A stretch of DNA of 44,728 bases from Frondihabitans sp. Leaf304 (GTDB lineage: Bacteria > Actinomycetota > Actinomycetes > Actinomycetales > Microbacteriaceae). The stretch is taken from positions 1 to 44,728 of the forward strand of contig NZ_LMNV01000005.1 in NCBI RefSeq assembly GCF_001423105.1. The letters run 5' to 3'. The position numbers and the translations under genes are program-made. Under the pieces are notes generated by a model that worked only from the letters and a program-made list of their open reading frames with translations, did no database searches and was not told the DNA's origin. The number at the start of each line of letters is the position of its first letter. The stretch's first letter is position 1. This document shows positions 15,251 through 24,287 of this stretch, piece by piece.

Positions 15251-16661
15251 GGTGTGTTGCCTTGCGTCGCAGGTCGACGAGCCCGAGCGTGAGCGCCGCG
15301 CCGGAGAACACCAGCGAGACGATCAGAGCAAGACTGAGCGCATCGGCGAAGGTACCTACCTCGGATGCCGGCATGCCCTCGGTCCGGGAGGCGACAGCCG
15401 AGCCGAGCAGGGCGAAGAACACCGTGCCGAGGACGGTCTGCCCGGTAGCCGACCCGATCCGCTGAGCGGTCTGCAGCACACCGCCCGCGGCCCCGCCCAT
15501 GCGCGGATCGACGTCCATCAGGGAGAGCGTCTGGTTCGGGGTGACGATGGCGCCACCGGCGATTCCGAGCACGAACAGAGGAACCGCGAGACGCAGGATC
15601 ACGGTGGCCGGGTCGGTGAGGTCGGGCTCGCCCTGGATCACGACACCGATCACGATCGTGCCGGCGAAGAACACCGACACCGCGCCGACGACGAGCGGGC
15701 GCCCGATCCGGGGCACGAGTCGGCCCGCGACGGGGGCCCCGAGCACGGAGCCGAGCGCCAGCGCTGACACGCCGAGGCCCGATTGCAGGGCAGTGAAGCC
15801 GAGGCCGTTCTGATAGTAGAGCGACAGGATGAGAGGGATCCCGGTGTTGCTGCAGAAGAACACCACAGCGAAGGCGACCCCGGTCACGAAGGTAGGAACG
15901 CGGAAGAGCTGCAGGTTCAGGAGCGGCGACGCTGCCTCGCGCGTGAGCCGCGACTCGCGGCGGAGGAACAGGACGAGGAAGACCGCCGCGGGGATGAAGA
16001 CCACGAACACCCAGCCGCTGTGCACCTCGTTGACCTCGACGATCGGGAACAGGACGAAGAACAGTGCTGCGCCGAGGAGCACCGCACCGGCGATGTCGAG
16101 CCGGCCCGACCCGGATCCTTTGGGCTCCTGTTTCGGCACCCATCGACGCGCCAGGATCACCGCGACGATGCCGATCGGCACGTTGATGAAGAACACGAGT
16201 CGCCACCCGAAGTCGGAGCCACCGAGAGCGATCAGGAGGCCGCCGATGACGGGTCCGAGAGCTGTGCCGACGCCGACCGAGAGCCCGAGACCGCCGAACG
16301 CCCGGCCGCGCTCGGATTTCGGGAACGCGTTCTGGATGTAACCGGACACCTGGGGCCCGATGATGCCTCCGAAGAGCCCTTGCACGACCCGGGCGGCGAT
16401 GATCACGAGCGGCACGGGAGCGAGGCCCACGCAGGCGCTGGCGAGCACGAAGCCCGAGACTCCGATGATGAACATGCGGCGCCGCCCTCGGGTGTCGCCG
16501 AGCCGTCCGCCGATGACGGGCATGAGGCCGAACGCGAGGATGTACCCGCTGACGATCCACTGGAGCTCCGCCGGCCCGGCGCCCGTCGAGCGTCCGATCG
16601 ACGGGAGGGCCACGTTCGTGACGCTGACGTCGAGCAGCGCGGCGAACTGGCCCATGAGCAT
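15240..16661 (-). CDS. DHA2 (EmrB/QacA) family MFS drug exporter
   Basis: A protein of about 473 residues with 14 predicted membrane segments. The DHA2 motif MGQFAALLDVSVTNVALPSIG is in helix 1, motif A is GGRLGDTRGRRRMFIIG, and motif C-like GPVIGGLLIALGG is in helix 5. It should export drugs or toxic metabolites by proton antiport. The start is uncertain. The typical RRWRALFVMLMGQF leader continues in frame upstream of the first ATG (16661) up to the TAG of the ABC1 kinase gene, with no ATG, GTG or TTG in that stretch. It is the last gene of a PadR / ABC1-kinase / exporter run, so PadR control of export is likely (inference). Confidence 0.85.
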   Translation of the reverse strand: MLMGQFAALLDVSVTNVALPSIGRSTGAGPAELQWIVSGYILAFGLMPVIGGRLGDTRGRRRMFIIGVSGFVLASACVGLAPVPLVIIAARVVQGLFGGIIGPQVSGYIQNAFPKSERGRAFGGLGLSVGVGTALGPVIGGLLIALGGSDFGWRLVFFINVPIGIVAVILARRWVPKQEPKGSGSGRLDIAGAVLLGAALFFVLFPIVEVNEVHSGWVFVVFIPAAVFLVLFLRRESRLTREAASPLLNLQLFRVPTFVTGVAFAVVFFCSNTGIPLILSLYYQNGLGFTALQSGLGVSALALGSVLGAPVAGRLVPRIGRPLVVGAVSVFFAGTIVIGVVIQGEPDLTDPATVILRLAVPLFVLGIAGGAIVTPNQTLSLMDVDPRMGGAAGGVLQTAQRIGSATGQTVLGTVFFALLGSAVASRTEGMPASEVGTFADALSLALIVSLVFSGAALTLGLVDLRRKATHHRP

Positions 16662-16739
16662 GACGAACAGCGCCCGCCAACGTCGGGGATCGAAACCCTG
16701 GGCAGGGGACGACTCGTGTGCCGTGTTCGAGACCGTGAG

Positions 16740-18524
16740 CTAGCGCCTCCGCAGCGTGAAGACGAGATGCAGCAGAGGTACCGCCGCCGTCGCCATGAGA
16801 ACTGTGCCGAGCACCTCGTCGGTCGACCGCAGGAAGACGCCGCCGACGAGGAGGGCCGCGAAGACGATTGCCGAGCCGAGTCGGTTGACGGAGCGTTCGA
16901 CCGACCGAAGACGGCGGTCGACCTCGGGTGTCCGGACGGCGAGTTGACCGCGCTCGATCCGGGTCGCGAGCTCGTCCATCCTCCTCGGTAGCCGAGCGAG
17001 AGTGGTGCCGTAGGCCAGCGCCTGCTGGGGCAGATCGCGAAGAGCATCGCGGCCATTAGTGCTGAGGATGGTGCGAGCGAAGGGGTCGACGGCGTCCCAC
17101 ATGTTGAAGTCGCGATCGAGGGCGCTCGTCACTCCCGAGACGAGCGAGATGGTGCGGATCAGGAGCAGGAAGCTCTCCGGCAGCTGGAACGGGAGGACGC
17201 GGATCGTCTCCCCGAACTGCCGCCCGAACGCCTCCAGCTCGCGCGGATCGATGGTCTGGAGCTCTGCAATGCCCAAGCCGCCGAAGCGATCGAACAGCGC
17301 CGACATGGCCCGTTCCAGTTCGTCGGTGTCAGCCGTCGACAGCAGCACGCCGAGTTCGCCCAGCGACGCGACCAGGGCTCGGCTGTCGCGTCCGACGGCG
17401 GCGAGGATGAAGTTTCGCAGGCCGGCGCGGAGCGGGTCGGAGATCTCGCCCATCATGCCGAAGTCGACGTAGGTCAGATGCCACTTCACGCCGGCACCGG
17501 TGTCGGATCTTGCCGTCGCGGATCTTGCCGTCTCGGATCTTGCCGTCTCGGATCCTGCGCTGCTGGATCCTGCGGCGACTGCGGCGACCGGGGTGACGAA
17601 GATGTTGCCCGGGTGAGGGTCGGCGTGGAAGAACCCGGCGACGAAGATCTGCTGGAAGGTGACGCGTGCCAACTCGTCGGCGACAACCGACGGATCGATT
17701 CCCGCTCTCTTGAGGGCCTCGACATCGGTGATCTTGATCGCCGAGACGTCGGAGAGGGTCAGCGCTCTCAGCGAGCTGCGTTCCCACACCACCACCGGCG
17801 CCTCGACCACGGGGTCTCCGGCGAAGTCGGCGGTGAAGCGCTCGGCGTTCGCTGCCTCGTGCAGGTAGTTGATCTCTTCCAGACTCGTCACGGCAAATTC
17901 CTCGACGAGTGCGGGGGCGTCGGCGCGCTTCGACACGAGGCTCACGTGCGAGAGCCAGCCGCCGATGCGGCGCAGGGCGGCCAGGTCGACGGCGACGATC
18001 TCGTCGATGCCGGGTCGCTGGATCTTGACGATGACGTTCTCGAATCCCAGGTCGGCCGCGAGCGCTGGCGACAGCCGCGCCCGGTGCGCCTGACCGAGGG
18101 ATGCCGCGGCTATCGGAGTCGGGTCGAAGAAGGCGTAGGCCGACTCGAGCGGCATGCCCAGCTCGGCGACGGTCTGTTCGCGGATCTTGTCGAAGGGCTC
18201 CGCAGCCACCTCGTCTTGCAATCCCTGCAGTTCGTTCGTGACCTCCGGCGGGAGGATGTCGAGTCGCGCCGAGAGGAACTGCCCGACCTTGATCATCAGG
18301 CCGCCGAGGTCGACCGCCAGCACGCGAAAGCGCTGGGCGAGAAACTGCAGCCTCGCGGTTCGACCTCGCGCGGCGAACCGCCGAAGACCGATGCGCGGGA
18401 GGAAGAGCTCGTACCACCAGGCCTGCGCGAGGAAGATCCAGGCGAACCGCACGATCTTGCGGTAGCGCTTCCGGGAGGCTCGGCTGGTCTGCGGCGCGGC
18501 GGGCGTGCCACTGGCCTGCGGCAT
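16740..18524 (-). CDS. ABC1/UbiB-type atypical kinase (AarF)
   Basis: A 594-residue protein-kinase-like-fold enzyme. Diagnostic motifs are KVGQFLSARLDILP (the KxGQ extension), the Ala-rich loop AAASLGQAH that replaces a P-loop, VIVKIQRPG with the ATP-contacting Lys, HADPHPGNIF with the catalytic Asp, and YVDFGMMG with the metal-binding DFG. The C-terminal end has two hydrophobic helices. UbiB relatives support isoprenoid-quinone or lipid metabolism at the membrane. An insertion of five 15-bp repeat units lies between the catalytic loop and DFG. It starts 3 bp after the PadR stop, so the two are in one operon. The ATG has no strong ribosome site, consistent with coupling. Confidence 0.88.
   Translation of the reverse strand: MPQASGTPAAPQTSRASRKRYRKIVRFAWIFLAQAWWYELFLPRIGLRRFAARGRTARLQFLAQRFRVLAVDLGGLMIKVGQFLSARLDILPPEVTNELQGLQDEVAAEPFDKIREQTVAELGMPLESAYAFFDPTPIAAASLGQAHRARLSPALAADLGFENVIVKIQRPGIDEIVAVDLAALRRIGGWLSHVSLVSKRADAPALVEEFAVTSLEEINYLHEAANAERFTADFAGDPVVEAPVVVWERSSLRALTLSDVSAIKITDVEALKRAGIDPSVVADELARVTFQQIFVAGFFHADPHPGNIFVTPVAAVAAGSSSAGSETARSETARSATARSDTGAGVKWHLTYVDFGMMGEISDPLRAGLRNFILAAVGRDSRALVASLGELGVLLSTADTDELERAMSALFDRFGGLGIAELQTIDPRELEAFGRQFGETIRVLPFQLPESFLLLIRTISLVSGVTSALDRDFNMWDAVDPFARTILSTNGRDALRDLPQQALAYGTTLARLPRRMDELATRIERGQLAVRTPEVDRRLRSVERSVNRLGSAIVFAALLVGGVFLRSTDEVLGTVLMATAAVPLLHLVFTLRRR
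17505..17579. repeat. 15-bp tandem repeat inside the ABC1 kinase gene
   Basis: Three near-identical 15-bp units (GGATCTTGCCGTCTC type, starting at 17505, 17520 and 17535) are followed by two more divergent units beginning GGATCCTGC. They encode a Ser/Glu/Thr/Ala/Arg repeat (SETAR) located between the HADPHPGN catalytic loop and the DFG motif. The unit length keeps the frame, so copy-number changes would alter loop length without breaking the gene. Confidence 0.85.
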
Positions 18525-18527
18525 GCC

Positions 18528-19142
18528 CTACTCCTCGGCGAGGATCGCGTAGAGCTTGCGGCGCGCCTCATCCACGACGGCGACGGCCCGCTCGGTCTGA
18601 CGCGGCGTGCCGGTCTGGGCGACCAGCGTCATCACCTGGGCCAGTTTCGCGGCGGACTTCGTGAGAGCGAGAGCTCCGTGCACACCCTGACCCCACGGTT
18701 GCTGCGGTGCCTTCGGTGAGCCGGAGGCGGCGTAGGCGGAGCCGCCGTTGGCAGAGTCGGCAGCAGCAGAGGCAGCGGCAGCAGAGTCGGCAGCAGCAGC
18801 GGCGAAGCGCCCCGTGTCGGTCAGCGAATAGACCTTGCGTTCGCCGACCTGCGCGGCCGAGACCAGTCCTTCATCGTCGAGCACCTGCAGAGTCGGGTAG
18901 ACCGTACCGGGGGTCGGTTTCCACGCACCGCCGGATCGGGCTTCGATGGCGCGGATGATCTGGTAGCCGTGCATCGACTCCTCGCTGAGTTCGCGGAGAA
19001 TGGCCGCCCGAATGTCGCCGCCTTCTCCGTCGCCTTCTCGGACGTCGGGGCTCGCGTCCGCCATGGAGGGGGAAGCGAAGGTCTGCCGGAGACCTTCGAC
19101 GGCACCCCGCAGATCGAAACCGGGCGAAGACGACGAGCGCAT
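18528..19142 (-). CDS. PadR-family transcriptional regulator
   Basis: A regulator of about 204 residues. The PadR winged helix is clear: IRAAILRELSEESMHGYQIIRAIEARSGGAWKPTPGTVYPTLQVLDDEGLV, followed by the wing GERKVYSLTDTGR. A low-complexity Ala/Ser stretch (AAAADSAAAASAAADSA) links it to a C-terminal helical dimerisation region. An N-terminal extension of about 45 residues precedes the winged helix. I chose ATG 19142, with AAGGGA 9-10 nt upstream; another ATG at 19187 is possible. It leads the operon with the ABC1 kinase and the exporter. PadR proteins usually repress such exporters until a phenolic or drug ligand binds (family knowledge). Confidence 0.85.
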   Translation of the reverse strand: MRSSSSPGFDLRGAVEGLRQTFASPSMADASPDVREGDGEGGDIRAAILRELSEESMHGYQIIRAIEARSGGAWKPTPGTVYPTLQVLDDEGLVSAAQVGERKVYSLTDTGRFAAAAADSAAAASAAADSANGGSAYAASGSPKAPQQPWGQGVHGALALTKSAAKLAQVMTLVAQTGTPRQTERAVAVVDEARRKLYAILAEE

Positions 19143-19266
19143 AACAGGGTGTCCCTTCAGGACGCATGGCGGATCTTGACGATACATCTCGGCCCTGGAC
19201 GGCGTGTCTCGTCTGACTCGTCCTCAAGCGTTCGGGCCTAGCCGGCGGATCCTGCCGTCTCTCTGG

Positions 19267-20481
19267 TCACAGCGAGGGCGCAACACCCAGCTGACGAACC
19301 AGCGTCGGAATCTGCTCTCGGAACGGGAAGAACCCGCGCGACGCGTGCGGCCACGCCAGGCTGTCCCACCGACGGCGGACGCTGACGAGGGCGACCCCTT
19401 CCGAAGCGAGGATCGGGCGCAACTTCTCGAGCCTCTCGTGGACGGGGCCGACCGGTGCGAAGGGGACGACCACGGTGTCGAGCTGTTCGGACTCCGCCCA
19501 GCGCAGGACGGTCGAGGGGAGCGTGTCGGCGAGGATCCGTGCCGGGCGTGCGCCGGCGTCGAGAGTGCGGGCCGCTGCATCGTCGAGCGCCGTCGCCGTA
19601 AACGCCGCCACGGCCTCCGATGCCTCGAACGGAGATCGCTCTCCCGAGTCGGCGACGGCGGCAGTCGCCACCAGCCGATCGGCGAGCCCGGGCTGCTCCG
19701 CGAGCAGGCTGCCGGCCTCGAGGTCTTCCTCGTGCAGCAGCAGGCCGATGCGATCTCCGAGCTGCCCCACGACGTCGTTCGACTCGATCGCCGCCCGGGG
19801 CGGGAGGGGATCCTCGGCGAGCGCTCGGGCCTCGCTCGCGAGTCCGGTAGGCGAGAAGCGCCCCTCCGTGTACTGCGCGATGTTGGAGGCCGATGCGAGG
19901 TAGGTCTTGCCCTTGGTCTGCAGGCCGGCGACCCACCGCCATGAAAGCGTGTTCGACGCCGCGTCTCCGTCGAGCAGGTGCCGGTAGAAGAAGTCGGCTC
20001 CGAGCTGCCAGGGCAGGCCGAGGGTGAAGATCCAGATGCTGGCGAACCACATCCGCGTGTGGTTGTGCAGGTAGCCGGTGTCGATGAGCTCGTGCGCCCA
20101 GACGTCCATTGCGTCGATGCCGGTGCGCCCGGCTACGGCGTCGCGGTAGGCCTCCGGGAGATCGCCGGTCGCGAACTCCCCCACGTCGCGGCGATAGCGA
20201 CGCCACACCTCGGGGTTCTGTTCCAGCCAGCCCTTCCAGTAGGTGCGCCAGAACACCTCCTGCACGAACTTGTCGGCGCTGCGGAGGCTGTGTCGTTCGA
20301 GGACGGCGGCGACGACCTCGTGCTCGGTCACCAGTCGATGGCGCACGTAGGGCGACAGCTCTGAGACGTTGTCCCTCGACACCCCGAGGTCGTGATTGCG
20401 GTTGCGGGCGTAGTCGGAGCCCGCGCGGGGGACGAACTCTTCGAGCGCGTCGAGGCCGGCGGATCGGGTGGGGATGAACAC
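19267..20481 (-). CDS. cryptochrome/photolyase-like FAD-binding protein with unusual domain order
   Basis: A protein of about 404 residues. Residues ~40-215 match the photolyase/cryptochrome FAD-binding domain: LSPYVRHRLVTEHEVV, KFVQEVFWRTYWKGWLE, and DVWAHELIDTGYLHNHTRMW followed by GDAASNTLSWRWVAGLQTKGKTYLAS. The usual N-terminal alpha/beta antenna domain is absent. Instead the C-terminal ~150 residues, ending DTVVVPFAPVGPV ... RRRWDSLAWPHASRGFFPF, look like part of an alpha/beta photolyase domain placed after the FAD domain. GTG at 20481 begins VFIPTRSAG, which fits relatives as I recall them. It is monocistronic, between PadR and an ABC exporter. A blue-light DNA-repair or light-sensing role is likely; which one is not resolved. 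Confidence 0.75.
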   Translation of the reverse strand: MFIPTRSAGLDALEEFVPRAGSDYARNRNHDLGVSRDNVSELSPYVRHRLVTEHEVVAAVLERHSLRSADKFVQEVFWRTYWKGWLEQNPEVWRRYRRDVGEFATGDLPEAYRDAVAGRTGIDAMDVWAHELIDTGYLHNHTRMWFASIWIFTLGLPWQLGADFFYRHLLDGDAASNTLSWRWVAGLQTKGKTYLASASNIAQYTEGRFSPTGLASEARALAEDPLPPRAAIESNDVVGQLGDRIGLLLHEEDLEAGSLLAEQPGLADRLVATAAVADSGERSPFEASEAVAAFTATALDDAAARTLDAGARPARILADTLPSTVLRWAESEQLDTVVVPFAPVGPVHERLEKLRPILASEGVALVSVRRRWDSLAWPHASRGFFPFREQIPTLVRQLGVAPSL

Positions 20482-20559
20482 TGCTCCATCGTGCGCCCCG
20501 CGACGCTGCAAAGGCCGACAAAGGGGACGGATTTGGCGAGCGCCGGTGTCGCGACTCGA

Positions 20560-22461
20560 CTAGCTCGGGCTCAACGCTTCCTCGTCTGCCGCGACGTTCT
20601 TCTGCACCGCGAACTGGGTCCGGTGGAGTTCTTCGTACCGCCCACCCATGGCCAGCAGTTCCTCGTGCGTGCCGCGCTCCACGATCGATCCGTCCTCGAT
20701 CACCAGGATCGTGTCCGCGCTCCGGATCGTGGAGAGGCGGTGTGCGATCACCATGGCGGTCCGTCCCTCGAGCGCCTCGCTGAGCGCCGCCTGCACGGCG
20801 GCCTCCGACGTCGAATCCAGGGCCGCCGTCGCCTCGTCGAGGATGACGACGCGCGGCTGGGCGAGCAGGAGTCTCGCGATCGTCATCCGCTGACGCTCAC
20901 CCCCGGAAAGCCGGTAGCCGCGCTCCCCCACCATGGTGTCGAGCTGGTCGGGCAACGACCGGATGAGCGGTTCGAGCCGTGCTCGTCGGACGGCGTCCCA
21001 CACCTCGTCGTCGGTCGCCTCCGGCCTCGCCAGGCGGAGGTTGGAGAGGATGGTCTCGTGGAACAGGTGGCCGTCCTGCGTCACCATGCCGAGGGTGTGC
21101 CGCATGGACGCGAAGCTGACGTCGCGGACATCCGTTCCCGACAGGCGCACGGCGCCGCTGTCGACGTCGTAGAGGCGAGAGAGAAGCTGCGCGATGGTCG
21201 ACTTTCCGGCACCGGACGTCCCGACGAGCGCGACTGTCTGCCCCGGTTCGATCCGGAAGGAGATGCCGTGCAGCACCTCGTCGCCGCCGCGGGTGTCGAG
21301 CGTGGAGACCTCCTCGAGGGAGGCGAGCGACACCTTGTCCGCCGACGGGTAGGCGAAGCGGACGTCGTCGAACTCGACGGCAACCGGCCCGTCGGGAACG
21401 GCGGCGGCGTCGGGATTTTCCTGGATGAGCGGTTCGAGATCCAGCACCTCGAAGACGCGCTCGAAGCTGACCACCGCGCTCATGATCTCGACTCGGGCGC
21501 TCGCGAGGCCGGTCAACGGAACGTAGAGGCGGGTGAGGAGGAGCGCCAGGGTGACCACGTCGCCGGTGTTGAGCTGGCCGCGGAGAGCCAGGAAACCGCC
21601 GAGCCCGTACACGAGCGCGAGGGCGAGAGCGGAGACGAGCGTCAGGGCGGTCACGAAGACGAACTGCAGCATCGCGGCCCGCACCCCGATGTCGCGCACG
21701 CGGGCGGCACGCACGCGGAACTCCTCGGCCTCGTCGTCGGGCCGGCCGAACAGCTTGACGAGGGTGGCGCCGGGGGCCGAGAAACGTTCGGTCATCTGCG
21801 TACTCATGGCGGCGTTGTGGTCGGCGGCCTCACGGCGCAGCGCGGCGAGGCGACTGCCCATCCGGCGCGCGGGAATCAGGAAGATCGGCAGCATGACCAC
21901 GGCGAGGACGGTCACGATCCAGGAGGTGCTGAGCATGACGATCAGGGTGAGGATCAGCGCCACGACGTTCGTGACCACGCCCGACAGCGTGCCACTGAAG
22001 GCCTGCTGCGCCCCGATCACGTCGTTGTTGAGGCGGCTCACGAGGGCGCCCGTCCGGGTGCGGGTGAAGAACGCGATCGGCATCTTCTGCACGTGGTTGA
22101 AGACCGCCGTGCGGAGATCCAGGATCACACCCTCCCCGATGCGTGCCGAATACCAGCGCGTCACGAGCGACACACCGGCATCGGCCAGGGCCACCCCGGC
22201 GATGCCGATCGCGAGCCAGACGATCGTGGCGATCGCGCCGTTGGCGACGATGACGTCGACGACCCTGCCGGCGAGCACCGGCGTCGCTACCGCGAGGAAC
22301 GCTCCCACGACCGACAGGAGGATGAAGACGATCAGCTTGGCCCGGTAGGGCACCGAGAACGTCAGGATCCGACGCACAGAGGCACGCGAAATACCGTGCT
22401 TTCCGTCTCGGGCGGACGAGATCTTGTAGAGCGAGCTCCAGGCCGCGGACTCCATGCTCAT
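20560..22461 (-). CDS. ABC transporter, fused permease and ATP-binding protein (exporter)
   Basis: A 633-residue half-transporter that should homodimerise. The N-terminal ~350 residues hold six membrane helices with ABC_membrane features. The ATPase domain has Walker A (GTSGAGKST), Q loop (VTQDGHLF), signature (LSGGERQRM), Walker B (RVVILDEAT) and H loop (IAHRLST). All catalytic residues are present. ATG at 22461 is preceded by AAGGA at a 6-nt spacing. It is probably a multidrug or lipid exporter of the MsbA/LmrA type. It is monocistronic and divergent from the LLM oxidoreductase gene. Confidence 0.92.
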   Translation of the reverse strand: MSMESAAWSSLYKISSARDGKHGISRASVRRILTFSVPYRAKLIVFILLSVVGAFLAVATPVLAGRVVDVIVANGAIATIVWLAIGIAGVALADAGVSLVTRWYSARIGEGVILDLRTAVFNHVQKMPIAFFTRTRTGALVSRLNNDVIGAQQAFSGTLSGVVTNVVALILTLIVMLSTSWIVTVLAVVMLPIFLIPARRMGSRLAALRREAADHNAAMSTQMTERFSAPGATLVKLFGRPDDEAEEFRVRAARVRDIGVRAAMLQFVFVTALTLVSALALALVYGLGGFLALRGQLNTGDVVTLALLLTRLYVPLTGLASARVEIMSAVVSFERVFEVLDLEPLIQENPDAAAVPDGPVAVEFDDVRFAYPSADKVSLASLEEVSTLDTRGGDEVLHGISFRIEPGQTVALVGTSGAGKSTIAQLLSRLYDVDSGAVRLSGTDVRDVSFASMRHTLGMVTQDGHLFHETILSNLRLARPEATDDEVWDAVRRARLEPLIRSLPDQLDTMVGERGYRLSGGERQRMTIARLLLAQPRVVILDEATAALDSTSEAAVQAALSEALEGRTAMVIAHRLSTIRSADTILVIEDGSIVERGTHEELLAMGGRYEELHRTQFAVQKNVAADEEALSPS

Positions 22462-22638
22462 TGCGATTCCTTCCGTCGACCCCCGGCCCAGCCTGGTCGG
22501 TGCACGTGGCGGTGGTGCAGCCGGGAGCAGGCCGAGACTAACCCACCGCGCGCCGTGCCGTGAGCGTGTGCGCGCTGCGAACGGGAGGGACGGGGGCAAC
22601 CGAGTCCCGCATCTCGGCGTCCCTGCGAGACTGAGGGC

Positions 22639-23661
22639 ATGCCCGTCCACGGTTCCCCTCTCCAACGTCTCGGCTTCCTCACGATCGGGTCGTTCGACCC
22701 CGCGTCTCCGGCCGCCGGCCACGAAGACACCCTGCGCGTGATCGAGCGCGGCGAGCATCTCGGCTTCGACAGTGCGTGGCTCCGCCATCGGCATCTGCAG
22801 CCGGGTATCTCGTCGCCGGTCGCGATCATGGCCGCCGCGTCGCAGCGGACGAGCCGCATCGAGCTCGGTACCGCAGTTACGCCGATCGGAGCAGAGAACC
22901 CGTTCCGCCTCGCCGAAGACCTGGGCACCGTCGACGTGCTGCTGGGCGGCCGACTGAACCCCGGCTTCTCGGCGGGAACCCCGATGAACTTCGACCTGTA
23001 CCGCGACGCGATCTACCCCGACACCGCCGACCACGAAGACCTCGGCTACGATCGCCTCCTTCGCTTGCGCGACCTGGTGCGGGGTGACGTCGTCAACCCG
23101 GCGCCGGAACGACGCGGCATCGAAGAGTTCAGCGACATCGTGCAGCCCCACTCCCCCGGCCTCGTCGATCGCCTCTGGTGCGGCGTCGGCAGCACCCGGT
23201 CGGCGGTGTGGGCGGGTGAGAACGGCTTCCACCTGCTGGCGTCGAGCGTGACTCGCGCCGATCAGGGCACCGACTTCGCCGTCAACCAGCGCGCTCAGAT
23301 CGACGCCTACCGAGACGCCCATCAGCATTCCGCATCCGCCCGCGTCTCGCAGGGCCTCGTCGTGGTGCCGACCGACTCGGCGACGCCGGAGCAACGGGCC
23401 CGCTACGCCGCGTACGCCGAATCGCGAGCGGGTCGCGTGGGGGTGCCCCAGGGCCCGGGCAAGTTGCTCTTCGCGGCCGATATCGTCGGCACCTCCGCCG
23501 AGATCGCCGACACGCTACACGCCGATCCGGCCTATCAGGCCGTCGACGAGGTCGCGTTCGCGCTGCCCTTCGCGCTCGAGCCCGACGACTACGCGCAGAT
23601 CCTCACCGATCTCGCCGAACACCTGGGCCCGGAGCTCGGCTGGGCGCCCGCCGCTGCCTAG
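22639..23661 (+). CDS. LLM-class flavin-dependent oxidoreductase
   Basis: A 340-residue bacterial-luciferase-like TIM-barrel protein using FMN or F420. Recognisable parts are RLGFLTIGSFD at the first strand, GEHLGFDSAWLRHRH, SRIELGTAVTPIGAENPFRLAEDLGTVDVL and LWCGVGSTRSAVWAGENGFHLL. The length is typical. It probably oxidises or reduces a small organic substrate in the cytoplasm; the substrate is unknown. It stands alone, divergent from the ABC exporter and convergent with the small gene downstream. Confidence 0.85.
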   Translation: MPVHGSPLQRLGFLTIGSFDPASPAAGHEDTLRVIERGEHLGFDSAWLRHRHLQPGISSPVAIMAAASQRTSRIELGTAVTPIGAENPFRLAEDLGTVDVLLGGRLNPGFSAGTPMNFDLYRDAIYPDTADHEDLGYDRLLRLRDLVRGDVVNPAPERRGIEEFSDIVQPHSPGLVDRLWCGVGSTRSAVWAGENGFHLLASSVTRADQGTDFAVNQRAQIDAYRDAHQHSASARVSQGLVVVPTDSATPEQRARYAAYAESRAGRVGVPQGPGKLLFAADIVGTSAEIADTLHADPAYQAVDEVAFALPFALEPDDYAQILTDLAEHLGPELGWAPAAA

Positions 23662-23711
23662 TCAGATGTCGTCTGAGACGCTCGCCGTCCCGGATCCTGC
23701 AGCATCGAGAC

Positions 23712-24167
23712 TCACTCGTCGTCGACCGCGAGGGTGACGACATAGCCGAACGGGAACTCGACATCTCCGCTGCCGTAAATGCTCGAGTATGACCGCCACC
23801 CGGTGTCGAGACCAGCAAGAGCAGGATCCGCCTCCACCGGCGCCATGGTGTCCGCTTTCCATGAGCCCGACGTGTCGAGCACCGGGCTCATGACCGCCGC
23901 ACCCGGACGAGGCCCGAGACCGTCGCTGTCGTGGACCAGGACGCACCGGACACGGCGAACATCCACCACCGCACCACGAACCCGCCGCGACGGCTGCTCG
24001 ACCGCATCGCCATCAGTGTCGAACTCCCACTCGACCGCGAGGCGATCACCGAACAGGCGAGTCACCCACGCCGCGTCGGCCGGGTAGAGCTCCCACTCGA
24101 CGTCGTCGCCGACCGTAATGTGGAGCCGCTCCTCGGCGAGCTGCCAGTCACTGAACCACACGAGCAT
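23712..24167 (-). CDS. DUF6578-like small protein
   Basis: About 151 residues beginning MLVWFSDWQLAEERLHITVGDDVEWELYP, an opening that recalls the actinobacterial DUF6578 family (short soluble proteins starting with a WxxDWQ-type motif and a 'VGDxVxW' strand). The rest is acidic and beta-rich without catalytic motifs. The start is uncertain: the frame is open about 30 codons further upstream, with a cysteine-rich stretch (LLCGVCCDRGPTC), but the recognisable family start is at 24167. No function can be given. Confidence 0.5.
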   Translation of the reverse strand: MLVWFSDWQLAEERLHITVGDDVEWELYPADAAWVTRLFGDRLAVEWEFDTDGDAVEQPSRRVRGAVVDVRRVRCVLVHDSDGLGPRPGAAVMSPVLDTSGSWKADTMAPVEADPALAGLDTGWRSYSSIYGSGDVEFPFGYVVTLAVDDE

Positions 24168-24287
24168 GGGGCCATGCTCGCAGGTCGGGCCTCGGTCGCA
24201 ACACACTCCGCACAGGAGCTCAGGATCCCGGTGGTCCCGAATCACCCCTCCCCCACCCACATCTCGCCGTCTCGGTAGGTTCGGTCC

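Noticed and set aside
15226-16680. Minus-strand Arg/Pro-rich frame overlapping the DHA2 exporter
   Set aside because: It is out of frame with the exporter motifs and reads as low-complexity shadow coding.
17505-17579. CRISPR-like direct repeats
   Set aside because: The units are contiguous 15-bp coding repeats without spacers.
23662-23711. TCAGA/TCTGA hairpin between the LLM oxidoreductase and the DUF6578-like gene
   Set aside because: The five-base-pair stem is too weak to call a terminator.
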